A DNA stretch of 64,000 nucleotides from Pezicula radicicola. Its lineage: Eukaryota; Ascomycota; Leotiomycetes; Helotiales; Dermateaceae. Positions 1-13,719 of this stretch are shown here, piece after piece. A program made the translations under genes and the position numbers. A model generated the notes under the pieces. The model was given only the letters and a program-made list of their open reading frames with translations, had not been told where the DNA came from and searched no databases. Numbering within the stretch: position 1 is the first letter of the stretch; every line of letters begins with the position of its first letter. The DNA is taken from positions 124,001-188,000 of the forward strand of contig PDUO01000031.1 of NCBI GenBank assembly GCA_003008705.1. Direction: 5' to 3'.

Positions 1-3000
1 TTAGCTTCAAAAATGTTGCGTAGCTGCAAATTGCTCACCAAGAAAGCTTTGTTATATTGACCCCCCGAGGTCCTCCCAGGAGTATCGGTTTTGTCTGTTG
101 GGAGGGAAGGAACCCCAGGGGGTTCTCGAATTTCTCGAATTTTCCTGGGTTGACTTCTTGTTTCAATCAGCTGCATTGCATTAGTTAATATGAACAATAT
201 GACTTACGAAGGACCCCTTTGTAAGAGGTTGTTGGCTCCCCGAGCCTTCGTAGGTGTGTTAGATCTGTTGTGAGCCGAGTACCCAGGGAGCAGTCGATCT
301 CTTCATGTCGAGCTGAGAATGAAGAGAAGAGAGAGGAGGAAGAAATCAAAGCTATTTAGGACGTTGCGAGAAAATTCATAGGACAATGTCTTTGTTGGGA
401 AGTGGAAAAGCGAAGTTGTTGATGAAGGGAAAGAACTGAGGGACCACTTCAGAGAGCAGACTCGCGACGCGCAAGAAGCGATACTCCTTTAGGATTTAGC
501 TCCATTTTTAGGGTCTTTATAGCCTCATCAGTACTTGCATTGGACATTTGGGATAGTTGGCTGTCCTTTTTTTTTTGGTCACCTTGAAACTTTTCTCCTT
601 GAAAGTCTTTAAAACTCACAGTGACAAAGTTTGGAGAGTTTCTCTGTCTCTTGAATTACATCCCATGGGGTGACATCAGGAGAATCACGTCTGAGAGATC
701 CTAATTGAGTCAAATATGTGTCCCCCGCAGCTGGATCTCGCCCGGTGAGTGTCAAGTCATTAGGGCTGAGATAGTGTACAACCGGTATGCATTTATTCCC
801 ACATGGCTGGCACAACCTAAAGGCTGAGCGCCAAATAACAATCTCGTAGATTTTTCTCTTGAACTGAAAGGCTTTCCGCACAACATATCAAAGGCACGAT
901 GATCGTAGCGAAGAAGACACAACTGCAGAATCAATAATATCCCAAAAATATGGCAATTGACAAGTGCGATTTAGATTGAAGGATATCAAAAATACTAGTA
1001 TAAATGGTCATGATAGATGATTGTGTGGTACCTTTACCTGTCGCAGCAGTCTCCAAGTGCAATTTAGAACTAGAGACCCTTTGTTGTTATAATATGCTAT
1101 CTCTCGAAAAGCTTGAGTATAGGTAATGTAAGGAAAGCTAGGTGCTACTAGAAGTTACTGGCAAATCCCTTAACTGAACATATTGGAGTGGCCAAACTAT
1201 CTTGGTCTTTCTCTAGTTACACTCTAATTTATCTGTTGGAGAATGCCACAGGCGGTTCACGATTCCAATTAAGCTTATGTCTATTGTTAAGAAATATTCA
1301 AAATTGCCCAAGCCTACGTCATGAATTGGTAATATTCTGGTTCTAACAAAACTCCCACGAAAGCTATACAGATCCAGCGGTCTGTAGAGTGTAGTTGAAG
1401 CCATTGAAAAAGGTAGCCTGCTTTCAATCATCGTCCTAGCTAATATCTAGGCGTGTGGCAACCATATGGACATTGGTTCCTGTCTCAATAAATAAATCTT
1501 CTCTATAACCGTTTATTTGTTCAAAACTCTGGCCACCCTGCTTGCATTTTATTGATACTATCAATACTTCGTAATGATGTAGTTTGGAATCCTATTAGAA
1601 ACTCTTTTGTGTCCGCTGTTAACTCTTCAAGTTGGAGATATCTCCATCTTCCCCTTTATGGAGTTCTACGAACTTCTCGGGAATAATAGAAGCATTTTGT
1701 AAAGTTTACAACATTGTCTACTATATTTCTTCCGTTCGGGTCTGCGGCGAGTACAGTCTTTAAACAAGCGTTCTCTGGGGTAGAAGCAATTTCCGGATCG
1801 TCCTCTGTGTGTCTATAGCTCTCTGTCTTGTATCGAACTCTGGCTGGCCGTCTCTTATATCCCTAAATGCCAAATCGTAGAAAAGCTATTCCCAAGTTCG
1901 AGTATAGTTAGGAAGTCAAACTATATCAATTGAAAATGATTAGCCTCGTAAAATAAAACCAAAACGGGTTGCGAGGTACCCTCGTGACGATGAATGAACT
2001 CAAAGTTGATGCTAAATGATTCTAGGACAATTGATAAAATCTGAGGCCTCGAGATTCGTCTTTTTTTTGGCAGACATGGGAATGTTTTCTTTCAGCATGG
2101 AAGTGGATTCACACTCATACTTCCTCCTCATCTATCAGGTTAATAGCTAGGATTAGAACTGCAAGCAGATCTCAGGCCTAACGAATCTCCTTCAGGATTT
2201 CCGAGCTCCGTTCCCCCCCAAAATGTCCTGCCAGCCAGGTTGATGGTTGTTGAAAGGACCATATAAGGACTCCTCTGATTAAAACCGGGTCGTGCGCCGG
2301 TGCCGTTCTGGGTGAAGGGGTCAAGGGATAACCAGTTCGAGGAGCAGGAGGAATACAGCTTCTTCTCCACCAGTCACTATAGCTTGTCCAATTGTTGGAG
2401 ATCAGCATTTAAAAGTAGCGTATTAAGTAATATCTGTTATTCCACTAGAGGGCCTTCTGCTAAGAATAACAACAAAGTTGGTGGCATAAAGGTGGCGCAA
2501 CACCGCGAGGAGATTTGGCGGATGCGATCGTCTATTGGCTTGGAGTTAGAGAGCTCATATGTCTGAAATTCAGTTGCAAGACTCACAGCCTTGTCAATGA
2601 CTCTCGCCCATTGGACGCTGTCCAAGTTGCTTCCTGATTTTGTCTTTTGCTCGGTGATGAGCATCGCTTCCCTGATGTTCGGCTTGAGGCCTACCAGCTT
2701 TATAAGAGTAATGTGCATCAATTGACACAATGCCCCTTCATCATCTCAAGTCCTTCGCGAGATTTTGTATCGATTTAGAATACTTGGAGACTAGATCTTT
2801 GTTAGCTATACAATATCTGAGTAACCTGTAGCCATGTGGTAGTAAAGTAGCCGCTCTTGAAAGTATCGGAACATGACAGATAGAAGATCACCAGCTCACC
2901 AAACCATGTAAGATATTCGACGCTTCATACTATGTTACTGGACTTGTGTCGTGGACAAGCAACGTTTTAGACGGCTGGAGTATTCTTCATTCTGTGAAAT

Positions 3001-4679
3001 TCAGGATCCCAGTCTGGCGTTCTGCTCTAATACCTCGATACCTCATTTTACTTTTGAGCCTCCTCACGAGCTCTGGCGGATAATTCTCGGGTCCATCACA
3101 GCTATGCAGCAAGTAATTTACTTCGAAAGATGGCGTAGATGTGGTTGTCGTTGCGACTGTTCGGTTTCTGCCTTGGTAGGATATTTCTGTTTCTGTCTGT
3201 CCACCTCATGTTAGGCCCCGAGTATCCTTGGTTCAAACCGCAGCCTTTGGGAATAGAAAGAAAACACACGTGATATGGAGTTAAGTAAAACGTGAAACGT
3301 CAAATTGCGTGAGAGGTTGTTGCATATTGGTTGCCTACCTATGCAGTTGCTCTTTGCTAGTTTGTTAGCATCTTCCTCCTAACATGCCACTAAGAGCCAC
3401 TTCACGTCTTTTCCCCACCAATTATCCCGCATAACAATGAAGGCTTGAGCATAAAGAGAGGATATAACATCATGCTGCGAGCTATTGGCCGACGAAGCTA
3501 GGCCACCAAGCAGATTTCACATGGAAAGCAAAGAAAGCTTCCTTCCTCGTCCAGCATTCCAAGAGCAATGCGCCTCCTGCACAGGTTCTTTACGTCAGAA
3601 CAACCTTTATCAAAGTCGAAGAAGGTACTAAACCTCCTAGAGGGCGAGTATACCGCCGTGCATTGCATAGTAGGACAACGACGAGGGAGTGGAGGAACTC
3701 ACCTCCTTTGCCGGTGAGACTTAAACCAAGTACCGTCGACAAAGCTCACGAAGATGAAGAAAAGACTAGAACCCTACTTATAATATAAGAGAGAGGCTTT
3801 TAATTTAAGTATATTATTTAATAAATACCTAATAAATAATAATTGTATAAGTTAAGAGGACTAGTTTAGATATATAGATTTACTATTAGACTCGGATTTA
3901 TCTATACAGCCTGTGTCTCTGCCCCTTACCTCGCTATCGCATCTATATTCGGCAAGGATAGCAACTCTAGATACTTATTATTTAGATCTCTGTTAAAAAT
4001 TAGCCGAACCGTTGCTATACGACTTGCCTAGCAACCCCCCAAAACTGCAATCTCAATTGCTTGTATAATACGACTTCTAGATATGATTAAACTGTATGAT
4101 ATAGCAATAGTGCAGTAATACTATATAGTACTCAACTATTGCCAACCCTATCTTGGTATTACTGTAGATTGAGACTCGAACAGCGTCCGTTCTGAGATGA
4201 TACGGTGGGGTTCTGTTGGCTCTTAAGGCATGTGAGTATGAATTAATCGAACGAATTGACTTGACTTGAGGACCCAAAATAAAGATCCCTTGGCTTGAAT
4301 ATATACATAAAAAGGCGTAACATGAACTCGCAATTGTAACTAGAACTGGCAGTAATATCCCTTAAAAACGAAGGTATTCAGCTGATAGCACGGGAGGTGG
4401 AGAGCCGAGGTTTGATATAATAGCAGAGTATTGTAGAAGCCGATAGCTTCTCGGGCCGATGCCTAGACTGTTTATATGCCGTGGAATCCTGATAAATTTA
4501 TATATCATGACTACGAAAACCTTAAAAGCGCTGTACATTCCCATTTCAAAAGTTGAAATGTAAGCAAGGAAGAACCACTGGGGCTCATAGTATTGGAACA
4601 GGAACACCCACACCCTCGCCCTAAGAGCACAGCAGCTTATTCTGCTCGAAACAATTTCCACCAGTGACATGCCATCTTT
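1..4679. other. Gene-poor left end
   Basis: I find no gene I can support here. Open frames are short, lack family motifs and are interrupted on both strands. A minus-strand frame at 2437-2730 (97 codons) reads like soluble protein but does not extend into neighbouring exons that I can splice, so I leave it unassigned. About 3770-3870 is very AT-rich and looks like decayed repeat DNA. Confidence 0.5.
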
Positions 4680-4689
4680 GGGGCTTGTT

Positions 4690-5047
4690 ATCCTGAGTCC
4701 GAGGAGCTGTGGGAACTCGTTGTGAAGAAGGCACGGAGCTGGCTTAGGAAGAAGTTAAAGGAGGGCGAAAAGCGGTGAAAGAGTTGGAGGATTTAGCACG
4801 AAAGAATATAAAGTGTCTAGGTTCTATGATGAAATCTTCTGATCGGTTAGGTTGGTTGCCTACAGCATCGCAGCCTACCAGGCCTCAGGTAAAGGTGGCT
4901 GAAAGTGAAAGTGAAATCAAGGAGGATGGAGATGTTCAGAAGGATGATACTAATGTTAAGAATGGAGATACTAACATCTTGGGGGAGGATTTTAAAGACG
5001 AATTGGAAAGAGACGTCAAGGCCCTTCATCCAAGAAAACAGGCTTGG
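4690..5047 (+). pseudogene. Coding-like remnant, unknown family, frameshifted
   Basis: Two plus-strand frames look like one coding segment. The first (about 4690-4768) is Glu/Lys-rich with a Trp-containing amphipathic stretch. The second (from about 4770) continues as a charged helix and then an acidic low-complexity segment rich in Glu, Asp and Lys. They are offset by one base at a short A run near 4767-4770, where one extra A would join them. The frame runs to a plausible donor after 5047. No start codon or known domain is visible, and I do not recognise the family. Decay or an assembly error at the homopolymer are both possible. Confidence 0.35.
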
Positions 5048-5859
5048 GTGAGTAACCTTGAAATAGGTTGTCAGTCCGGAAACAGGGTCCCTACAAACTT
5101 CAATAGTTTCATTCCAAAAGTGACAACTGCTCATTCTAAAAGCAGCCTTTGCACATGTAAAAGTACCCATTTCTTCTTCAACCCTAGTGCTGCAATAGCA
5201 CCCTGATCATGTATATAAAAGACTCCATATTCCATATAAAACTGGATAGTCAAAATGCAATCAGTGGCCTATACCGCTCATTTTGGCCAACATAGGTTGA
5301 ACAGAATTAGTAAGAGCTTTTACAAGTAAATGTTAACTATAAGGGTTCGAATAATCTAATCAGAATGCCTTTGTCCATTTTTGTTATTAAGACGAATACT
5401 ACCATAAAAAAGTGCTCATACATCCTATTTACCACTGGGAGTTTTGAAGTGTATCTCTTATACCACTACTTTCAATATACTCTGCCTCATCTAGTACCAA
5501 CAGGCCGAATAACCACGTAATCCTCGATTCTTCGCCAGCACCAACACCACGAGTGTCTATATTATTATGCTTTATGTGACTGCACGGCCAGCTTGTGAGT
5601 GTTTCGGTACTTTCCGTGTCAGCTTGCACGGCGTAGGCGCTTACTGCAGCCACCTAATCCGGCTGAGTTTTCGAGGAATGAGACGAAAAGGAATAAGAGT
5701 AAGCCATACAGGAATGCTAAGTGACATTTCGTTGTTCCCCCAAGACTTCTCAATCCTTACTTAAATAGTTAGCTGGGTTAACTTCGTCTCTTTGCATTTT
5801 ACGCCTGAACGAAGAAATTTAGTCTTCAAGATAAAAACCATAGCGAAAATCGAACTAGG
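5048..5859. other. Intergenic, nothing recognised
   Basis: Only short frames without motifs are present, and no promoter element can be assigned with confidence to the downstream gene. Confidence 0.4.
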
Positions 5860-8800
5860 ATGATGTATCTCAAGACGAGTAGCACTGGACCGGCTTCTAT
5901 GAAGCGGATCATCATTCTATGTGACTGTAAGTATAAGTTTTGATTGGCCAGAATAACAGAAGCCTACCGCATAAAGCGATGTTTTATTTACTTTTGATTA
6001 GGGACTTGGGATACGGCAACGAACGAGAATGGCAGATCTCGGACAAATGTGGCTAAATTTGCTTCTTCACTTAGCCATCACGGTTATGTTCAAGAGTCAG
6101 GTGTTGAAGTAGAAGTGAAGCAGATTATACTTTATCTTCCAGCAGACATATCGCCATCTTTGACAGCTTTGGCTTTTGGTAGGACTTATATTTCATAGCT
6201 AGATTAAGAGTTGCACGTACAAAGAGAAATCTAACAGACGGAAGGTACGACGAGCATTGGCATATCCAACAATATTAAGAGTGCGATCGGATTCTTGGCT
6301 GATAACTACGATGTTGGAGATGAGATTTTCCCGCAGTCTCAAAGGAATACTTCAGCAATTTCTCGAAAGGAAAATATTCCAACCCTTTTTTCTCCCCTGT
6401 GCTAATCAAGGAGCTCACATCGAACAATGGCCTCCATGAACTAGCAAAGGATGCCATCCAGATTATTGGGCTATGGGATACTGTTGCGATGCAATTTTAC
6501 GATTTATTTACTGGTAAGATCGAATTCCATAACCAGGATATCTCTCCGCGGATCAAGCATGCATATCATGCCCTAGCTTTGGATGAGCAACGCTCCACAT
6601 TTCAACCATTACTTTGGACAGTACCGCTAGGACCAAACGATATGTATATGAATGAAAGATGTCAGCAGGCGTGGTTTTCAGGCTCCCATCACGATATTGG
6701 AGGTGGAATGAAAGACACGAGACTTTCAAATATTACCTTGGCATGGATGATTGCGCAATGCTCTAGCAAGCTGTCTTTTGTTGAGAAGATTACAGTAACT
6801 GGTGGTGATAGCCAGACTCACCAATACTTGGCTGAGAAAATTTCTGCCAACGGAACAACGCAACACTGGGGTACCTACAAAGGGAAAACTCAAGCGGAAC
6901 GTATTGACTGGTGGAACTGGCTTTGGAATCTACCTCTATTGATTCTCAACTGGTACATTAATTTCCTCATGATGCCAATGTATTGGGAATATGCCTTGTT
7001 TTTCAGAATAAGCTCTGGGATTAACCGTATCAGAAAGCCAGGGACCTATTCGGGGAGCAGCGAGTGGATCCACTGCTCCATCACTGATCGAAAGCTGCGC
7101 AAGAACGATGGCAAGAGTGGGAGTTATTGGCCGTACCAGCAACTAGACCGAAGGGACCATAAGGCAATGCATAGTCCAGTATGGACTTTGAAGAATAGGA
7201 AGCGACTGTCGGAGACATTTGTTGGTACGGCAGAGGCTAGGTTGAATGGATTCAACGGAGCAATTACGAATAATTCCAAGCCAAATCATACAGTTCACAA
7301 CTCGGATCTTGACAGGATTAAACAATTTGTATTAGACACACTCGACAACGGAGAAGAGCGGCACGAAATGAATTTACAAATCGAGTGGGAGATCCCAGAA
7401 GTGCTACAAGAACATTTCTTGGATTTAACAACTCTGATGGATGTGCCCACTATAATTGGGGTGCAAAGTCCTTGGGCTTGCAATTGTGGAGAATACATGG
7501 AAGCAAGATGGGGCGACTTAGGATCAAAACTTATCAAACAAGTGGATGCGATTGTTCAGCAGCTGGAATTAAGGAACAGTACAAGTTCGGACTGCCATAT
7601 TGAGATACGGGGATCTGGTAATGACTCCCTAGTCCCTCCCCCACCCTCAATGATGGTTATTTAATGTTAACTTTATTCAGATAAGCATCAACCCAGTATC
7701 AATTTGAAGATCGATGCCCGGCTGACTGGTGCCAATGTTTGTCTTTCTGGAAATAGGGAGCATCTCGCCCAGGCGACAGAAGCATTGGCATGGTTATGTG
7801 CAGCGGTCAGGGATTCAAAAGTTGAAGAACTAACAATTTCTGATGCTGGAATTTCTTTTGAATATGACATGAGGGGTTCTACTTTCCGCATACATCCCAA
7901 TCGGCTTATACAATCAGACAAGGATAGTACGGGACACAACTGCTGGAAACATCTCTTTAAACATATGGTTATAACGAACGCAAATCATGGCGGGGGCAAG
8001 TGGGAGGGGCTCAAAATACAAGTTGATGTCATGGCAAGCCGAGCGGCTGCTCAGCATGAAGTCCAAATACACGACGGCAGCGTTTTAATGGGATTTTCAA
8101 CCCTCCTAATCCCGACGGGGAAGCTCGACAATGGCATTCAATGGCACCTGGAGACGCGGGATCCTAACCTTGGCCACATTGAGCTTTCTATTCTGGAAAC
8201 ATACAAGCACCAGAAGGATAATTGGTATAAAGTCAGACATATCAAGGAGATCCGCAAACAAGACGCTTTCCTCGGATGGAAATGTAAAGAAGTAGAAGTG
8301 CGTTTGGGGACCGAAGAACTCCTCCGAGAGAGTATTACCACCAGTTCAGCGGCAGGAAGCATTGACCACAGATTCAACCTCGATTCATACGTTATTGGTG
8401 GCGGTATTGGTGCAAATTTGAAGGTCTTAAACCTCTCCCTAAACCTTTCTCGCATCTTTAAACGATCCGAAAGAACCACAAATTATTCAGAGAAGATAAG
8501 TTTCGACAGCCTTTGCACCTGGGGTAGCACGGAAAGCATGCTGCTTTATGATACCACAGCAAAGCGGGCCTGGCTAGTACCAAAGCTTAGCGTGCTTCTC
8601 CATATGGCACACCACTATGTAAAAGTTTACGAACCAGAAACAGAGCTGCCTTTTGCTCCTGCATCGTGGGATGGTGGTAGTGCTGCAAAGGAAGTGGTAT
8701 ACCGGGATCGAAAAAAAGCAATGTCGAAGTCTGAGGACCCTGAGACGCTTGCTTCATATTTGTTAGATGTCTGGGCATTGTTGGAGGTTAGCAAAGAGGT

Positions 8801-9333
8801 GACGGGAAAAGAGAAGTCAGACAAAAAAAAAGATATATGGCTTCGACTTCAACGACATGGCATTCAGACAACGAAAAAGTGACATGCGATGTGTAGATAT
8901 TGAACCCAGTGCTGGTGGGTGGCACTATTTGTGTCGTAAAAATGGCCTTTGGGTCATCTTCGGCAAGAATGTAGGGGAAGCAATTAGACCAGTTCGAGAG
9001 GCAGAATCGAAATGCAAGAATACGGATACTTCTTTGCCTGAAGGGCTGCATTTCCTCGGAACAACGACGGCATGTCTTCAGAAATTTGCACAAATTTATG
9101 GCGGAGGAGACAACAACGATTTAAGTACTGTTGTCGGATTAAATCAAACTAGATCCGCCTTCCGACATACGCCTAAGATATACTTCGATAACAAACATGG
9201 AACTGATAACCCATGCCGTTGTGTCTTTCCGCAGACCTTGGAAAAACATGACAATGATTGGCAGAGGTCACTCAAAGATCGATGCTCAGATATTCGAGAA
9301 AGAGGAGGAATAGTAATTGGATTACAAAAGTAA
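5860..9333 (+). pseudogene. DUF2235 (Tle1-like phospholipase domain) protein, broken
   Basis: A DUF2235 alpha/beta-hydrolase domain (the family of bacterial Tle1 lipases) is followed by a long fungal C-terminal region of unknown function. Exons in phase are 5860-5926, 6002-6178, 6245 onward, and up to 7617 then from 7681. Introns of 75, 66 and 63 bp (5927-6001, 6179-6244, 7618-7680) join cleanly. Visible family features are the N-terminal LCDxTWDT strand (the usual CDGTW has Trp for Gly), FLADNYDVGDEIF, GLWDTV and GSHHDIGGG. There are two lesions. Immediately after GDEIF the frame is lost: it reads to a stop at 6403, the GFSRG-type nucleophile motif is not encoded, and the downstream frame is shifted. 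At the A9 run 8823-8831 the frame breaks again and the C-terminal part (IYGFDFND onward) resumes one base off. It is probably a pseudogene, although the A9 shift alone could be a sequencing error. Confidence 0.75.
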
Positions 9334-12300
9334 AGATTGAGGGAAGTTCTATAGCTTGTATATTATTATTTGTAAAATTTAAAAATGTGTTAAATTATAG
9401 GTTAAATTTCTTTTAAATTTACTTTGTATAAAACTCTATTAAATAAGAATATTATATAACGTTACTCTACTCTGTATTACCTTATTTCTAGAGCTCTAAG
9501 CGTAATGAACTAGGAGCGACTTAGGGAAGGGGCACTCAGATTGCTCCACCAGTGCTACACGCTCGCGAGATCACTAAGCAACCACAACCTCCGCTTCGCT
9601 GGCTGCCGTCTAATTTCCTTAGATCATTTCCATTGCCACAGATGGCCTCTATTTTAACACTATTATGTACGTCAGAACCACTCTCTACATGCTCTTGCCT
9701 CTGTTAAAATCTAGCTAGTGTACAGTATCTGCAGAACTAGAAGTCCGATTTCACAAAACTCTATAGTATTGCAACGAATCCCACCTCAAAATTTCACCTC
9801 TGGCCGAAACACCTTTTCTGTCTCTACTGCCTGCCTTGACTCGTACAGCCATTTCGGTGCACCAGATGTTCTGACTATCACTGCTGGGACTGCCGAGCAA
9901 GCCCTGGACTCTCCACCCAAGCCTTGGTATATTTTCGGGAGAGGCGCAGATGAACTCGAAGGAGTGGCAATATAAGACACGAATAGAAGGGAGAACAGGA
10001 AACATAGGGTGCAGAAAGACTTGTCGGGTTGGTTCTGGGGTCCAACAGAATGATGATTGCATCGAAGTTTTTTCGACAATACCCTTTGATGGTTCAACTC
10101 CCACGACGAATTTTGAGAACTCATTTCAAAAGCTGCCTTTGTTTTACATACCTCAGACGTCCTATAGGGTTCGAAAAACTTCTTGGACGTATAATTCAAT
10201 AGTTCGAATACGGACCTGGAGATCTGGAGATCTGCGATGGATATACGATTGTGGATGGAAAGGGACAGAACTAATTGGAGAATACAATATAATCTGAAAT
10301 TTTTGAGCATGAGTGGTTTTGAGGTTAGTTGAGTCGCCACCTAGTTGAGGGATACAGCTTACAGACAACTGACTAGGAGAACGAAGTCATGCCAGAAAGG
10401 TTAGAAGCAGAAAGGCATACGTTCATCTAGGAATGACAATTGTTGGGTACACAGAGGGTAAATTTAAAAGGAACAACCCTGTCCTAGTGTGGGTTAGAAA
10501 TTGGCAAGTATTATGGGATGTTTTCTTTCACCTGCAGCCCTTGAAGGAAAGACTCGAGATGACAGAAAGCGTGCTTGTGGCAGTAACACCACAAGCTGTC
10601 GAGTGAGACTCCACTTCCTGTCCCATTCAGGTCTCTGATCTGGTTGCAAGTGTGTACTCAAGTGCAACACCTGCAAGGTATTGCGGTTAAACCCTGCTGA
10701 TCACTTCCTGGAACTCCGAGAACCCTGATTTGGTGTGTACAGAGCCTTCATGGACTGCATCATGATTTATATTGCGAAGAATGTAGTTTACTTTCAGTGG
10801 TTGGAGTTGTTAGGAATAAGCGAGCTAACATTACGCGAGGGACTTATTCAGACAAGGAGCTCACCGATTTATTGTTTATGCATTTCAAGCAGTTCATGTC
10901 CGTACTTTCCACTTCTACTATTTAAATTCACCAGTATCGAACCTCACTCATTCAAAAGGAGTCGGAATAGCTAACTTCTATTACAGAGCACAATTAGTGG
11001 CATCCAAAGCATTCACGGCATCATACGCAACGAACTCGAGTCTCTAAGCATGGCCGAGGCGAAACCTAAATGATATCCTGAATCAACACCATCATATTAA
11101 TCCTTCATTGGGGTCTCAACACAGTCGAATCTCGAGAAACCCTTTTCCTTCTCTTCTAGCGGACCACTCTAGGCCCCCTCGTCTCTCCCACCAGCCTACA
11201 CCACTTGGCCCCATCGAATTCTACGGACAGATTCAGTAGTATAGATCAGCTTCGTTTCATAACTGAATCGTACTGGAATGCTACGGTAATGTGACGAAAG
11301 CTTCAAGGGATGGGCTGGGAGTAAAACTAGGTCGGGGATTTTGTAAGCCTTGCATCACAAAAACATACTTCTTAATCATAACGTCGACGGTGCAATGTTT
11401 TTGTACTAGCGGGAGGACTCCGAAAACTTGTGCCCACTGACTGGAGGACTGTATGATAAATTTGATGTGCTGGAGAAGATAATGAAGACGAGAATGTGGA
11501 AGAGGAAACAATTTAATTCAAGGCCAGATAACCACCCCTCCCCCACAATATGGTTGATGCTTCAGGCTCTGACAGTACCAGTCCCAAACATCAGCATATG
11601 GTCACAAAACGGCGCAAGAAGAATATTTCAAAGATAGTGCTGTTCCTGTGCAACCTACACCTAGGAGCGAAACGTTCACTTCTGAAGAGCAACTCAGTCT
11701 CTCTAAAGTCACTATGGCTTGATGCGAGATATAAGAACAAGAACAAGATCGATGCTGAGATTCGCTTTAGGAGATGAGTAATCGCCATTAATTCGCCAAT
11801 TTCCACCAGCAAGAACGTTAACAAAGGCAGACAGGACAAAGCTCAAGACGATGGCAAGGGACGATATAAGCCCCCGAAGCCCGGGACCAAGCTAGATCGA
11901 ACATCCTGCATCCTTGAGGACAAAATGCTTGTAGCTAAGGCTATGAGAATCTTTTCGCAGTACTTCTCACCACTATAAAAACAAGATATGAACCTAGCAA
12001 GCAATAATAATCACTAGCCATCTTATAAGGAAAATCACATTCATCAACATACAGATAATTTTATAAATTGTCTTAGTCTTGCCGTCTCCCTCTCTTTCCA
12101 TCCCTCATTTTCAGAACTTATGCAAACAATCTGTTAGCATTCTGCTAAGCTTTTGCGATGATATTGGAGCTTTTGTAAATCAACTTTCAATATCTTGGAG
12201 AGTATATCAACTATCATAATCACGATATACGCGCCGCACAAGGTCATGTTGATGATACAAATAACTTGTAGCTTAAATTTGAAACATAAAACATTCCATT

Positions 12301-12912
12301 TTCAAAAACCAGAACTTACACTATAAACTACTTCATATCCACATTGTATACATGCTCAAGTTGTAAATGGAACGCGAAATAACGTGGTATTGATGTTTCT
12401 CAAACAAGTAGCAAAGTTGATATGATATTAGTTTTCCTTATATAGAGAAATCTCTCATTACAAAAGTTGCTCAGAAGCCTCTTTGACAACTCCCGGTATT
12501 CCCCAAGCGTCTTGCTTCCTCCAAGAAAGACACCAGAAACCTTCGTCTCCCGCATGGTATTGTCGATTTTAGCAGCCACCTCTGCCATGAATTTCATTCT
12601 GGTAGTTATCTGCAATCGAGAGTCATATATCGACGAGTTCATGAATCACTTATTTCATAGATCTCTTCAAGGATGCTCCGTTGGGCTGAGTTGCGACGTT
12701 GAGATTTCACTTGGATGCTGCTCCACCCCTGCTTTTATGCTGTCTAGCTTCCCTTTCCTGCATCCTAGGAACATTGGATGACCGAGGTGTGTTGGAGTCC
12801 TGTGAGCCTTTGGGACGATTGTGTAAAGGGTTTGTCGGGAATCAACTCAGGAGTGTGGCTACGAACTGGGTATTCGGTAGCAGGTGCATTGGCCAGGTCT
12901 CTTTCAATATTG
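9334..12912. other. Gene-poor spacer, AT-rich at its left edge
   Basis: About 9340-9480 is AT-rich (possible 3' flank or decayed repeat). Overlapping frames on both strands at 9.7-10.4 kb and a hydrophilic minus-strand frame at 12400-12642 are open but carry no recognisable domain. Minus-strand frames at 12770-12910 look coding-like and may be 3' exons of the neighbouring gene, but I could not splice them in. Confidence 0.35.
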
Positions 12913-13584
12913 TTATAACCTGTAGTGCTCTCTTACAATTAATCCACCAACATATCGGCAGTGACACTTCGGTTGGATCTCGCTGAGCTGGCACTCCTTC
13001 CCTTGTCGTACGGAGTGCACGAAGCGTTTTGTGTACCCAAGGCCACGCGAGGACTGCTTTTGGAGAAAGGCGTCGGTGGTGGCCTTCGTTGGAGCAGCCT
13101 CGACCTTATACTTCTTTGGTCCAGTTCGCGCGGCTGAAGGCAGAGTCTGCTCAAAGCCTTGCGAGGCGGCGACCTTTTTAATCGACCTGAAGTACTGTGT
13201 TGAGAGTGCAGGGTTAGTGGAGGAAGTTTTCGGAAAGAGAGGGCAGAGGAAATAGATAAGATGCGAACGTACTTTTACAGCCTTGACCTGCAACCCAAGA
13301 GTTGCGTCTTCATCTACAACAATCATTGGAGGGGTGTGCAATTCAGGTATCGTGTTTGTGTTCATGTCATTTGTGAGTTGCCACTCTTGGTGATTTGGCT
13401 TCCAGTGCCCGTAGATTGGCTTTGGGTAGAAAGGTGTCTTATATTCGTAAGGATCTTCTGCGGAAGCCTCTCCGTTAGCTCTGTCTTGAGCAGCCTTCTC
13501 TTCCGTCTGATGACGGCTTTCAGGTATCGTGTTTGTGTTCCACGCTCGGGAGCCTTTGCTGTATACTTGTTCTCCACCCGCCAT
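12913..13584 (-). CDS. Hypothetical protein, one intron
   Basis: The minus-strand frame starts with ATG at 13584. It holds a phase-0 intron at 13195-13272 (78 bp, GTACGT...ACAG) whose removal keeps the frame, leaving about 197 residues. The N-terminal half is hydrophilic, contains a PYEYKTPFYPKPIYGHWKP segment rich in Tyr and Pro, and repeats the tetrapeptide-like NTNTIPE twice (about residues 17 and 75). The C-terminal half is basic, with many Lys, Arg and Gln. No transmembrane segment or signal peptide is evident. I do not recognise the family. The 3' end is uncertain, because coding-like frames continue downstream to about 12770. Composition and a clean intron suggest a real gene. Confidence 0.5.
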   Translation of the reverse strand: MAGGEQVYSKGSRAWNTNTIPESRHQTEEKAAQDRANGEASAEDPYEYKTPFYPKPIYGHWKPNHQEWQLTNDMNTNTIPELHTPPMIVVDEDATLGLQVKAVKVRSHLIYFLCPLFPKTSSTNPALSTQYFRSIKKVAASQGFEQTLPSAARTGPKKYKVEAAPTKATTDAFLQKQSSRGLGYTKRFVHSVRQGKECQLSEIQPKCHCRYVGGLIVREHYRL

Positions 13585-13719
13585 GATAGTCTATTGACAG
13601 GGTTCTCGTTCAATCGTGCCTCATCAAGCACAATCTGCTTCAAGCCATGCTCTTTGCAAGATATAGTTCTTACAGAAGGTTCGCGAACATATATATACCT
13701 CGAACATCAAATCGGCTGA

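Noticed and set aside
3200..3250. Possible tRNA (GGTTCAAACC)
   Set aside because: The flanking bases do not form a T-stem, and no cloverleaf can be drawn.
4140..4230. Possible minus-strand tRNA (TTCGAGTCTC)
   Set aside because: T-stem bases do not pair and no acceptor stem is present.
9786..10340. 184-codon minus-strand frame
   Set aside because: No domain, promoter or splice partner; overlaps equally long plus-strand frames. Could be real, but I cannot support it.
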